Origin: JABCZS01 sp041660525
GTDB taxonomy: Bacteria; Pseudomonadota; Gammaproteobacteria; JABCZS01
NCBI GenBank assembly: GCA_041660525.1
Contig: JBAZWD010000005.1
Location: 62,001-126,000 of the forward strand
Direction of reading: 5' to 3'
DNA length: 64,000 nt
The position numbers and the translations under genes were made by a program. Below the pieces are notes generated by a model that was not told where the DNA came from, made no database searches, and was given only the letters and a program-made list of their open reading frames with translations. Below, piece by piece: positions 41,201 through 48,409 of this stretch (position 1 is its first letter; each line of letters opens with the position of its first letter).

Positions 41201-41343
41201 TTTTGTTTGAAGTTAACGTAGATAAGCTTTCTGAACTATTTAAAGAAAAAGATAATGATTTATCGTGCAGCGCAACTCTATTTTTAAAAAATTCAATTTA
41301 CGATACGCCTAATTTAAATAAAAAACATCATTTTTTTAACTAA
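35257..41343 (+). CDS. Giant sacsin-like protein: two GHKL ATPase domains and C-terminal HExxH
   Basis: A 2028-residue protein. The N-terminal ~230 residues look papain/C39-like in layout (REHSALVLGYAKN then HWGQYYLED) but have no evident nucleophilic Cys. GHKL (Hsp90-type) ATPase 1 is near residues 355-440: ELISNSIDAKSNN, DDGDGMD, IGRFGLGFF. GHKL 2 is near 1430-1530: IRELIQNAIDAC, DTGKGMS, GGRGVGLFT. Paired GHKL domains of this type recall sacsin. Near 1949 the motif HEVTHLLENS, with a downstream NADIYSA, resembles a zinc metalloprotease site. The middle (about 650-1300) is beta-rich. No signal peptide. Probably cytosolic or a secreted effector; the activity is unproven. Confidence 0.8.
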   Translation: MYININELKSELQRTSWTLQLLTDLPPLFDQIGESSKIVSFASALHWLYQSDPSQHPYPPFPTKRDAHKIMGPNVQLQSVRHTAKKHGSKVGEIYDMREFTKLAQEYGYENNISYLKCITVNDFETHIINAVQNNDLLTVFFDADDKGSPGKFNGVREHSALVLGYAKNQKNEISLILQHWGQYYLEDINAVFESSQNLQDKRNPEVFIKKNKKWQTLIEEVEDHQYSTRHAQPPANDAISMRSALLVQRSTHRKETKSFYDTFNNALVPKIIDYQNSSLDHFKQSPAADIPLDILIHFLEIDNMRSDCYQTADLILFANNPELLKEKIIELTIEQYNTSLRGSLCDDIIRQNPDSKRSIIELISNSIDAKSNNIRVEITDGKYTIEDDGDGMDIEIIFRSLLVPKNSTKNKIEDSIGRFGLGFFTSLSHVLKDPNGSVTLETKSQNKAGYILKFKNINKNIFISIEESTKNNHGTTITVVDNNIEASLYESYAKQYMNCNQHVGLMINGTTILIEEDYRQYDLGLSKVYIRKTQTNRCYISLANILISEFETFNTENHLDIILSLPKNATLMESRDKILIDSEAMLAEVCKIIDLCHQLADDEKIPYLNSLAPAVYLFQRHNVFISNDSNLLEHLSHVLKKYLSILGKIPIPDNYLKKIFSNDDTQVVHHQILPIDWKMRIGEHCSLFESKTHDVMIAKLHPSRKIYHDYPNQILYIDQSFYDKIVREKRYVQANIITTEIFNIPGVWYDFRRISAQLESLVKFDVNYKKPKYHELFLKHGCLSYLSDEFLDSIPKNDMEILVQCPTLLKTFRKVDFPFDIHQNQKIYRILHENKVYYVLYDYSFYANDDSRYTFFDEHFQYVSAEKCIPLQQHALHQLSNIADKEKYGTEIFHHNNDTYYINIPKEKNINALITSKQNQQVQFRDIMLSKDKLIAFVENDKVYLVNDQNISVYHGKLISKYISSWDAQSASVDSWVQSFIYDNNDKHYFVTQDGRCWHYPTLCAQSRYIDSNNYYCIFEKDAQYIVVDKHGQHTVYESARLSNNKQDNCIIINNENLYLENKCIYSKKGIYNFKVHMHLKMIEITGKANFCDLVGLDGKSIFKEGQIKSFDSSDEDKTYISGALEINNQKRYFHITDNGVIWQEDPGLFFSNEGYAVYPYKFPLSEGKQYMRSDLKDYIVTNRSGMYKYDGGYEKYPILKILEAWQLKNSNVIKNLNFMNNTISNFEIYSSYLRFVHCPHLVFQKLFSYFPYFQFIPDEQQLAAYDEIYDVIMCTDKSFIKEGIIAFHTFQSILKYRPDLNMNVNFTDLIKLFGIQILWGISEHFLIFLERISQGADITTIISNFPDDVREGFYYLFCSTAYLPSGTMTIEQNPLALSSSYSMVQLITAITLQNDLIDKVHDTGAFNETFNSVSKATLDTLSQRRLRHAIYHLSDPSHPIYIRELIQNAIDACVEGSNKEIRAHSYQLSDNEHVFQITDTGKGMSLEEIFKYLILPEHSSKRGRGEFIGGRGVGLFTIFHDAKEVLIKTSKGDGETYYLQFLPQYDASHRIYDIHIKWYKTNESSKGTLIQRISNTQHLKLETIKAMNAIRHFGRFVPSENVEIYFNDIQINSYLTHLASVNIENFGLCKIYQHSEAIFTANGLFIKYIDDVYWQDMPPIIKNIIQKYGILIDLPPKVSLTRERSDFQSADEFQRFFKPLFACLCLQAYCRLLCSKELKFEELPDDIFDYLEGSYQPICANDPVIARDAETINNGGQPSSFTYYFNQDRFISLLLHLSFIPYRDSSKTFSIIELAGLIGKTKIDIDRLPYFIQKRIKAHSDSLEAKNNFKPVINELVNDRFQQHEIMKPWRLSEDPPSNWLVFNTILESLCVHFEKHYQLKLNIQYSAENSDARAFVKPWDFTVYNGIRVYDIYFNPFQFEATLAKAFTDQQVRETLINELLGTLSHEVTHLLENSSCCGSRYTHNNEFRDLNADIYSAVLFEVNVDKLSELFKEKDNDLSCSATLFLKNSIYDTPNLNKKHHFFN

Positions 41344-41379
41344 TATGCGGTCAGTCAAAAAATAAGGGTATCAGTTTAA

Positions 41380-42828
41380 TTACTTCTTAAGTACATTGGG
41401 CATAGGAAAAACTGCTTTAGGCTCTTTTTTTGACGCATTCTGAAACCGAGTTAAAACAGTTTTCTTAATATCACTTACACTGCTAGAATTGTTTTTTGCT
41501 ATTTCTTTATCATTGTCTTCATCATCTGAAGATTCAGGTTCTTTTCGCTTGCTTCCCGTAATACTCGGGCCAGTAGGATTTGCAGATTTCTTATTTAAGT
41601 TACCTTCATACCCATCAACAAAGCGATCAGCCGCCTGCTTTGCTATCGTTGTTAAGCGCTCTAATGTTACAGCTACATTTGTTTTATATAATTCTTCTAA
41701 ATTATCTTTTGTATATATTTTTAATATAGGATCTTCTTTCCAATCGTCTAGCATGTCACTTTTTTCGATAATACTTAAGAGTCTCTTTTGGATTTTTTCC
41801 TTGAATATTTTGAAGCCGTCCTGATATTCAGTAATCAATTTATCAGGGTCATATGTACCATTAAGTTCCCTTTTTTTTCTTCCTTTTCGGTATGCATTTT
41901 TATAATATAAAACTTCTACATCGCTCACCTTTTTTAGATGATAGCTTAGGTATTCTTTTATGTCTGCACTAGAGTAATGAATATAATTAGTTAAGCTGAA
42001 ATCGCACAGTGTTCCATCATTAACATGGCTTCTTGCAAGTGTGTGAATTATTTTATTACGATCTTGTATTTTCTGTTGTGGCATTTCAGATGGGGCCGCA
42101 GTCGTTGAATTAATTAATTGCATTTGTCGAAGCTGTAATTCATGAATTTGATTTTGTTTTAATGTTTCATTTGTCACTATGTTTTTATTAATGTAATGAC
42201 TCGTTTGTTGCAGATAACACGAATGTATTATCAGAGTATTAACCAACGCTTGCTGCATTGATATAATTGATTCAACTTCTTGTTGTAATGTAGGCATATA
42301 TGCAAGTAATTGAGCCTTTTCCTCCTGTGATAGCTCATCAAATTTGGTAAAAAAATGACTATGCGATTCAGTGGAGGGGCTTCGTAAAATATTTATCACT
42401 TCAAGCAAGCGTAGACTTATATCTACAGCTTGGGGAGATGTGGGTACTGGTAGCTTATTTTTTTCAAAAAATTCTTTATAGTTAATATCCTGAAAACCAA
42501 TGACTGGAGTCTTATTGATTTTTTCAAGCATACGATCATCATGACTTAGCGCTGCATATACAGCAGCTTGATACATATCCGCTCCTTTGCGCAAAAACGT
42601 ATTGATTACGTCGGCAGAATAATCAAGTTCTAACGCAAGGCATAATGCATTTTTAGCATCATGGAGTGTATTGATCTCATTTACATTTTCCAAAAGTTCG
42701 GGCGTGATTTCGCTGAGTGGGTAAATATTAGGATAATGCTCTAAGACTTGTAAAATTTCAGTTTCTGGCGTTTTAGGTGTGGCGTTGAGTAATTGAATAA
42801 GTTTTGTAATCACTGTAAGCTCCAGCAA
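41380..42828 (-). CDS. Unknown protein with weak ankyrin-like start and NLS-like tail
   Basis: The 482-residue product was not recognised. Residues about 55-100 (AKNALCLALELDYSADVINTFLRKGADMYQAAVYAAL) have the spacing of a degenerate ankyrin repeat. The middle is helical and charged, with a basic RKGRKKRE patch. Near residue 430 SKRKEPESSDDEDNDKE joins a basic patch to an acidic casein-kinase-like stretch, a pattern typical of eukaryotic nuclear proteins. It is convergent with the giant gene, 36 bases apart. Confidence 0.65.
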   Translation of the reverse strand: MLELTVITKLIQLLNATPKTPETEILQVLEHYPNIYPLSEITPELLENVNEINTLHDAKNALCLALELDYSADVINTFLRKGADMYQAAVYAALSHDDRMLEKINKTPVIGFQDINYKEFFEKNKLPVPTSPQAVDISLRLLEVINILRSPSTESHSHFFTKFDELSQEEKAQLLAYMPTLQQEVESIISMQQALVNTLIIHSCYLQQTSHYINKNIVTNETLKQNQIHELQLRQMQLINSTTAAPSEMPQQKIQDRNKIIHTLARSHVNDGTLCDFSLTNYIHYSSADIKEYLSYHLKKVSDVEVLYYKNAYRKGRKKRELNGTYDPDKLITEYQDGFKIFKEKIQKRLLSIIEKSDMLDDWKEDPILKIYTKDNLEELYKTNVAVTLERLTTIAKQAADRFVDGYEGNLNKKSANPTGPSITGSKRKEPESSDDEDNDKEIAKNNSSSVSDIKKTVLTRFQNASKKEPKAVFPMPNVLKK

Positions 42829-42947
42829 ATAAAAGGCCAGTATACCAACTTATAATACTAAAAACAATCAAGCTAGCTAATCATGCTGTACATTAACTCT
42901 TTATTTGAATATTATACGTGTATTGATTATACAATTTAGGAATAGAC

Positions 42948-43682
42948 ATGGCTTTGTTTACAAAAGACACACTCCAGCAAAATATATTCTTTTTTGTTTA
43001 TGGAAACTTTAGTGACAAAAATATAGAAATCATGAGGGATTTAGCACAAAATAGATGGTATTTTGTCGATTTTGAAGATACAAATGAAAAAATGAGATGG
43101 CCTTTAAATCAACCTCCTATGTCAGACGAGCTTTATAAACTTGATCCCCATGCCGTTATAGAATCAAAGCAGGCAAGAAATGCGGTAAGCGTAGTTGGAC
43201 AGTCTGTGGGCGCTGAAAATGCCTTCCAAAACTACTTAGATATCATGCAATTTGTCGATTGTCTTGCATCCTGCGAAGGTGCTATTGCAGTGGTTGACCC
43301 GCTCACAGGCCAGATCATCAGAGCGCAGACATGGGAAGAAATGGTCTATGCACCTTTGTTAACTCCAAGCCCCGACTTAACAATGCAAACAGCAACCATA
43401 GCAGTCCACGATGATAATGGATTAATATGGATTCGGACCCAAGGTTTAATTAAATTCGGACAACCAGAGCTTTCCATGCATAATGTTGAAGAAGAACACG
43501 TTCCTATTATCTATAAACTTTTCGAAAAATTAATTAAGAAAATCGTCCTTGAAAATAAGCTCCTTCCGGAAAATATTACCATCACCGTCAACCCAAAATT
43601 AAAATACAAAACTTTATATGCTGGACATTATGAAGATGATGATTTTTGGGGTAATGTACATATTGAATTAGTGCGTGAATAA
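42948..43682 (+). CDS. Unknown soluble protein, possibly DUF4261-like
   Basis: A 244-residue protein with no signal peptide. The segment GLIWIRTQGLIKFGQPELSM near residue 165 and the preceding FVDCLASCEGAIAVVDPLTGQII recall DUF4261-type proteins, but I am not certain of the family. AGGAA precedes ATG 42948. It is followed after 40 bases by the outer-membrane gene in the same direction. Confidence 0.6.
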   Translation: MALFTKDTLQQNIFFFVYGNFSDKNIEIMRDLAQNRWYFVDFEDTNEKMRWPLNQPPMSDELYKLDPHAVIESKQARNAVSVVGQSVGAENAFQNYLDIMQFVDCLASCEGAIAVVDPLTGQIIRAQTWEEMVYAPLLTPSPDLTMQTATIAVHDDNGLIWIRTQGLIKFGQPELSMHNVEEEHVPIIYKLFEKLIKKIVLENKLLPENITITVNPKLKYKTLYAGHYEDDDFWGNVHIELVRE

Positions 43683-43722
43683 GAATCAAATAACTTAGAT
43701 TTTAACCAAGAAAAGGCAAAGC

Positions 43723-44484
43723 ATGAATATATCCTGGCCATTACTAACCGCAACAACCATTTTAGCAACGAGCACGAATTTTGCCTTTGCGGCTACTGAA
43801 CCATTTTTTGAAATTTTAGTCATGGGCGGGATTGCCACCCTGGATGCAACTGATACGAGCTTGCAAATTAGTGACAGTGAAACCGATAAACTCATTCAAA
43901 CCAATGATGGTAATTGGGAATCTTGGACAGGACAAGTCGGTGTAGGTTATGTATCCCCATTAACACATGAGTTGCAAACAGGTGATGTACAGTGGTTCCC
44001 ACTGATTACACCGCAAATTAATTTGTATTATTTAGATGGTGATGATATTCAAGGTGATGTTTATCAATTTGAAAGTGCTGATTTTGATAATTTAGATTAC
44101 AACATGGATTTTCAAAGCACGCGTTTAATGTTTGATTTAGGATTAACGCTTGCCGCTATTGATCGTTTTTCTGTATATGCGATAGCCGGTGCGGGTATTG
44201 CTTGGAATAAAACTGATTTGAATGCAAACCCCAATCAACAAGGCATAGACTGTGGTGCAATCGGATTTGATATAGATTCAAAAACCAGCAGTAGTTTTGC
44301 ATATGAATTTGGTGGCGGTATGACTTATGCAGCAATGGATAATCTTGCCATTTCCCTAGAATATCTTTATACCGGATTTACTGATGTTGAATTGGGTAAT
44401 GATTCAGATGAATTTGATATTGAGAGCCAAGACTTAGATATCAACAGTCAGGCTGTATTATTAGGCTTACGCTTTGCGTTATAG
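43723..44484 (+). CDS. Outer-membrane beta-barrel protein
   Basis: The 253-residue product has a signal peptide (residues 1-23, ending FAFA), then alternating amphipathic strands (FFEILVMGGIATL, WTGQVGVGYVSPL, SVYAIAGAGIAW, SSFAYEFGGGMTYAAMDNLAISLEYLYTGF) and ends with a strand AVLLGLRFAL. This is the layout of an 8-stranded OmpA/OmpX-type barrel, common among Legionella-type surface proteins. The terminal residue is Leu rather than the more usual Phe. Confidence 0.8.
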   Translation: MNISWPLLTATTILATSTNFAFAATEPFFEILVMGGIATLDATDTSLQISDSETDKLIQTNDGNWESWTGQVGVGYVSPLTHELQTGDVQWFPLITPQINLYYLDGDDIQGDVYQFESADFDNLDYNMDFQSTRLMFDLGLTLAAIDRFSVYAIAGAGIAWNKTDLNANPNQQGIDCGAIGFDIDSKTSSSFAYEFGGGMTYAAMDNLAISLEYLYTGFTDVELGNDSDEFDIESQDLDINSQAVLLGLRFAL

Positions 44485-44682
44485 CAAGTTGGCGCTATAA
44501 GCTGAACTAATACCTAAAAGGCATAGATTTATTAAAACTAGAATTTTATTAAACATCTTATTTCCTTGAGCGTTTTAATTACCAACAATGCGTAGGCATT
44601 CTGTGTAAAATTTAGCATAAAAATATTTCGATACCTAATTGGATATGCTTATATTCGGAGTCTAAAACAATTCGTAAGCAAT

Positions 44683-45750
44683 TTAAGCAAAAATAATTTG
44701 TTTTTCATGATTAATCAGCCATTGTTTACGTGAGATTCCACCACCATAACCACCAAGCTCACCATTACTATTAATAATACGATGACAAGGTATCACTATC
44801 GCAATCTGATTAGCGCCATTGGCATTAGCAACTGCTCTGGCTGCATTTGGTTTACCTAATGCATGAGCTTGTTCTGTATAACTTCGCGTTTCACCGTAGG
44901 GTATTTTTGTTAATGCATCCCAAACCATTTTTTGAAAAGGACTGCCTAATAAATTAAGCGGGGTTTTAAATACTTTTAATTGGCCGTTAAAATAAGCATG
45001 AAGTTCTGCTTCAATGGATGCGATGGGCTTTGTAGAGCCTGGAATAATCGCTGATTTAGTTTTAATACGCAGGCGCTCTACTTCCTTTTCTAATCCACGT
45101 CTATCGACAAATTCTAATAAATATAATGCTATTTCATCTGCAATTGCCAACATTGGGCCTAATGGCGTATCTATCCAAGAGGCTTTTAATACATTTGATT
45201 GTTTAATAAAATGTGTAGGAGCTGCGCCCATGATTTTAGAAAATGCATCTCTAAATCCACTGCTAGATTCATAACCTGTCGATAATTGTGCATCTATAAC
45301 TGCATCGCCTTTTCTAATCTGTTTCATTGCAATACCCATACGCCTTGCTCTAGCATAAGCAACAAATGTCATACCAAATCTTTTTATAAATTGTCTTCGC
45401 GCTGTAGACGCATCTACAGATAATGCTTCAAAATCACTATCTTTCCAGCGTTTTTCTGGATTTGATTCTATTGCTTCAACTAATTTACGTACCAAGTCCG
45501 ACACATGATTAGGATGCGACAACGGACGACAACGCATACACGGCCTAAATGATGCCAACAATGCTTCTTGCGCTGTTTGATAAAATTCACAATTTTCGAA
45601 CTTGGGTTTTCTTGCTGGGCAAGTCGGGCGACAAAATACGCCGGTGGTTTTAACGCCGACGTAAAATACACCTTCATAGGTTTTATCTTTAGCAAGAAGC
45701 GCTGAATAATAGGTTTGTTTTATGTTGTTAGATAAGTTCATAAAGTGCAT
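44683..45750 (-). CDS. ada: Ada: methylated-DNA methyltransferase and transcriptional regulator
   Basis: Ada repairs O6-methylguanine and methylphosphotriesters and induces the adaptive response. The N-terminal zinc domain has Cys40, Cys44, Cys71 and Cys74 (FCRPTCPARKP ... FRPCMRC), an AraC-type helix-turn-helix follows (DASTARRQFIKRFGMTFVAYARARRMG), and the C-terminal methyltransferase has the acceptor Cys322 in IPCHRII. All three parts are intact at 355 residues. The start may be ATG 45750 or ATG 45741. Confidence 0.95.
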   Translation of the reverse strand: MHFMNLSNNIKQTYYSALLAKDKTYEGVFYVGVKTTGVFCRPTCPARKPKFENCEFYQTAQEALLASFRPCMRCRPLSHPNHVSDLVRKLVEAIESNPEKRWKDSDFEALSVDASTARRQFIKRFGMTFVAYARARRMGIAMKQIRKGDAVIDAQLSTGYESSSGFRDAFSKIMGAAPTHFIKQSNVLKASWIDTPLGPMLAIADEIALYLLEFVDRRGLEKEVERLRIKTKSAIIPGSTKPIASIEAELHAYFNGQLKVFKTPLNLLGSPFQKMVWDALTKIPYGETRSYTEQAHALGKPNAARAVANANGANQIAIVIPCHRIINSNGELGGYGGGISRKQWLINHEKQIIFA

Positions 45751-45875
45751 TATACAGGCTAATTCACATCAGGTAGCCGAAAATCAGGCATTGATTTTTA
45801 ATCAAGAATCCTTAACATATTAAAGAATACTCCCTGCCTGACCCAAATACACTTATATTTATTTTAACTGCGCTT

Positions 45876-46355
45876 TTATCTTTTATTCACAACAGGTTGA
45901 TGATTGACACTATATTTATCTTTTGCTTCTTTTACTTTTTCTTTAACAGAGTCTTCTATAGGTTTTTTTTGTTCGCTTGTATATTTCTTTAATTCTTGAT
46001 TGACAATCTGTTTAGCTGCTTCTAAATTTTCTTTATCTTTTATACCATTTTCTGGATCTTGCAAAAGTGATTGTATAGCAAATAAATTCTTGATATTTTT
46101 ATCATTGTCGCCTGTTCTAAATTCCAAAGTAATAATATCGTTCGGTGTTCCAAGCCATGTAGAACTTTTCTTGTAAATGGGCGCTGCGTTCTTAAAGAAA
46201 CAATTTAAATAATCTTGATCTGAATGGGAAATCACTTTTTCACCTTCCCCTACGTGAGAGACCAATGTTTGAGCAGTCACTATACAATTTTGTTCTTCTA
46301 CACTAATTGTAAATCTTTCGTCACCAAAACTATTTTGGCTTTTTAATAATTTCAT
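45876..46355 (-). CDS. Unknown small protein
   Basis: A 159-residue protein without a recognised domain. The first half contains NCIVTAQTLVSHVGEGEKV and TLEFRTGDNDKNI; the second half is a lysine/glutamate-rich helix (KKYTSEQKKPIEDSVKEKVKEAKDKY). No signal peptide. It stands alone between ada and a DUF2975/Xre operon. Confidence 0.6.
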   Translation of the reverse strand: MKLLKSQNSFGDERFTISVEEQNCIVTAQTLVSHVGEGEKVISHSDQDYLNCFFKNAAPIYKKSSTWLGTPNDIITLEFRTGDNDKNIKNLFAIQSLLQDPENGIKDKENLEAAKQIVNQELKKYTSEQKKPIEDSVKEKVKEAKDKYSVNHQPVVNKR

Positions 46356-46438
46356 ATACTTAGCTCCGTAACAATTTATAAATTAAAAAACGTATATATC
46401 AATGCTTATTTTAAGTATAGCTGAACATAAGCTATTGA

Positions 46439-46654
46439 TCAAACTTCTTGGGCATTAACATATAAAAGAATATCCCCAGGCTGACAATCTAATGCCACAC
46501 AAATCGCCTCTAAGGTAGAAAATCGAATCGCTTTAGCTTTACCGGTTTTAAGTACCGACAAATTTTGCGCAGTGATTCCGACCTTATCAGCCAAATCTTG
46601 CAATTTCATTTTTCGTTTTGCCATCATCACATCCAGCTCTATAATAATTGCCAT
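46439..46654 (-). CDS. Xre/YozG-type helix-turn-helix regulator
   Basis: The 71-residue protein is a single Cro/CI-type helix-turn-helix (MKLQDLADKVGITAQNLSVLKTGKAKAIRFSTLEAICVALDCQPGDIL). Such regulators are regularly paired with DUF2975 membrane proteins, as here, where it begins ten bases after the DUF2975 stop. It probably controls its own operon through the TCGATAA sites at 47288-47340. Confidence 0.9.
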   Translation of the reverse strand: MAIIIELDVMMAKRKMKLQDLADKVGITAQNLSVLKTGKAKAIRFSTLEAICVALDCQPGDILLYVNAQEV

Positions 46655-46663
46655 TTTATATCC

Positions 46664-47242
46664 TTATATCACTAAGCGTTGTTCTTCTTGTAATTTACTG
46701 CCCATATACATCACGCGCGCGATAATGATAATAATTGCGCCACAAAATAGGGATTCTAAATTAATCATACCAAAAGTAATTGTAATTTGTTTTTGCCCGG
46801 GTGGGTTGGATAATGTTGCAGCTGCCGTTAATAAAGCTTGGCATAAAGGATTTGCAAGAAGACTATTAAAGAAAAATATATAGCCTAATCTCTGATAATA
46901 TTTTGCATTTTCTAATGTAAAAATATTATTCAGACAATAATTTTTAAAAATACAATTTAACACCAAAAACGCTAAAAAATACGGGGATAAACCTATTAAA
47001 GTCCCGATAAATCCAATCCATTTTTCCGGCCATGAAAATAGATGATCTGAAATTTGCACAGGGTCAAGACCACCTAGTTTTATAGGATCAAAAAAACCAA
47101 ATAATTTAACCCAACTTTTAACAACAGGGATATCAATAAAAAACCATTGTAAAATGACTAGTAGCGGAATAATAATTAACAAGAAACGAAATAAAAATAA
47201 AAATAAAAACTTGTGGCTGATTTTTTGAACTGAATTTTGCAT
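46664..47242 (-). CDS. DUF2975 membrane protein
   Basis: An inner-membrane protein of 192 residues with four membrane segments (FLFLFRFLLIIIPLLVILQWF; LIGLSPYFLAFLVLNCIF; LGYIFFFNSLLANPL; LESLFCGAIIIIIARVMYM). The last helix and the position next to an Xre/YozG regulator identify DUF2975. Start ATG 47242 has AAGGTG upstream; the in-frame GTG 47254 is less likely because it forms part of that Shine-Dalgarno. Role unknown. Confidence 0.85.
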   Translation of the reverse strand: MQNSVQKISHKFLFLFLFRFLLIIIPLLVILQWFFIDIPVVKSWVKLFGFFDPIKLGGLDPVQISDHLFSWPEKWIGFIGTLIGLSPYFLAFLVLNCIFKNYCLNNIFTLENAKYYQRLGYIFFFNSLLANPLCQALLTAAATLSNPPGQKQITITFGMINLESLFCGAIIIIIARVMYMGSKLQEEQRLVI

Positions 47243-47277
47243 GGTTATTTTCACCTTATCTAAGATTTGATAGTAGG

Positions 47278-47305
47278 ATTATAACCTTCGATAACTGTAT
47301 GTCAA
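47278..47305 (-). promoter_or_regulatory. Sigma70 promoter of the DUF2975-Xre operon
   Basis: On the minus strand TTGACA (47305-47300) and TATAAT (47283-47278) are both perfect consensus with a 16-base spacer, 36 bases before the DUF2975 start. Confidence 0.85.
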
Positions 47306-47340
47306 TATAATTTTACTGTTATTCGATAATTATTTATCGA
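47288..47340. promoter_or_regulatory. Three TCGATAA half-sites (probable operator)
   Basis: TCGATAA occurs at 47288-47294, inside the promoter spacer, and as an inverted pair at 47323-47329 and 47334-47340. The arrangement fits autoregulation by the Xre protein encoded downstream. Confidence 0.6.
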
Positions 47341-47413
47341 GCTAGACATTTAGAGTCATTTTGTATAAAATGCCAGTCACTAGACTAATAATCACTACTG
47401 ACGGTTATATAAT

Positions 47414-48283
47414 ATGCCTATGCAACTAAATGAACTTCCCCTAGAGATCAAAGAACTGATCTATAAAAATTTAAACCTGCATGATCTACTGACTTTGCGC
47501 AGTACCAATAAAGCTTTTAGAGACCATATTGATACCGTGATTGCAGGCCATCACTTTACTGTTCTACAGTTAAGAAGCAGTAAACAAATATTTCTTCACG
47601 CCTTCAAATATTACAACTATATAGAAGCGAGAGCTGATCCATTTGCTGCGATTATAACATCTCTATTAAAAGTAAAACCGCAGATAAGTTCAACTGAATT
47701 AGCGCAACAAATTAATAATGAAATGTTAGAAATCGAGCGTCTAGTGAAATTTCATCATTCAAATCAAGAGCCAATTGTGCAAGAAGTTAAGGTAAATGTT
47801 GATAATGAGCTCAGAGAACACACATTGATGGCTTATCTGGGAAAAGCCACGCAGATGGTAGGATCCATACAAGCAATAGTTTTAATATTAGCTCCTATCT
47901 TATCATCTTTAAGCAACATTCATAATAAAGACACTTTGTATCAGATCCTAACATTTATAGCTTATGCACTATTGATATATTTCGCTGTGAGTATCATCTA
48001 TAGTCGATATCAAGATTTTACCCAAGTAAATCGAGATTTTCATGCGAGTATTACCCAAATAGCCGATCAGCATATGCAAACGATGGCACAAACGATAAGA
48101 AAAAAAAATAATCCTGATCCCATCATTGTTAATTTGTGGAAAAATTCACAAAAATTCTTACAAACAGGTGTTGATCAATTAACTCCAGCGCCAAATGCAA
48201 CTCAACTATCTCTGCCACAGTCAGAAATAAATTTGAAACAATTACAAATAGATTGGAAAAAAGAATTTAAGTCAAAATTTTGA
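47414..48283 (+). CDS. F-box protein with two membrane helices
   Basis: Residues about 4-36 (QLNELPLEIKELIYKNLNLHDLLTLRSTNKAFRDHI) match the eukaryotic F-box, which binds Skp1 and recruits substrates to SCF ubiquitin ligases. Bacteria that carry F-box proteins inject them into hosts through type IV secretion; this is known for Legionella. Residues about 150-200 contain two membrane helices (IQAIVLILAPILSSL and ILTFIAYALLIYFAVSIIY), suggesting insertion in a host membrane. The gene stands alone, 171 bases from the divergent DUF2975 operon. Secretion itself is not shown by the sequence. Confidence 0.78.
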   Translation: MPMQLNELPLEIKELIYKNLNLHDLLTLRSTNKAFRDHIDTVIAGHHFTVLQLRSSKQIFLHAFKYYNYIEARADPFAAIITSLLKVKPQISSTELAQQINNEMLEIERLVKFHHSNQEPIVQEVKVNVDNELREHTLMAYLGKATQMVGSIQAIVLILAPILSSLSNIHNKDTLYQILTFIAYALLIYFAVSIIYSRYQDFTQVNRDFHASITQIADQHMQTMAQTIRKKNNPDPIIVNLWKNSQKFLQTGVDQLTPAPNATQLSLPQSEINLKQLQIDWKKEFKSKF

Positions 48284-48296
48284 TCATGACAAGGCT

Positions 48297-48323
48297 CTGG
48301 TGTCAGGCATGGGTTTAAAGAAG
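48297..48323. repeat. Copy of the dispersed GTCAGGCATGGGTTTA repeat
   Basis: This intergenic copy closely matches 33619-33639, 35076-35100 and 51932-51952 in the same orientation; a partial copy (ATGGGGTCAG) follows at about 48368. Confidence 0.65.
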
Positions 48324-48409
48324 TTCAATTTCCCCCAAAAAATCACTGTGGCTTTTCAATATAGGATATGGGGTCAGTCTATTCTTCTTTCTTGCATCTA
48401 ATAAAATTG

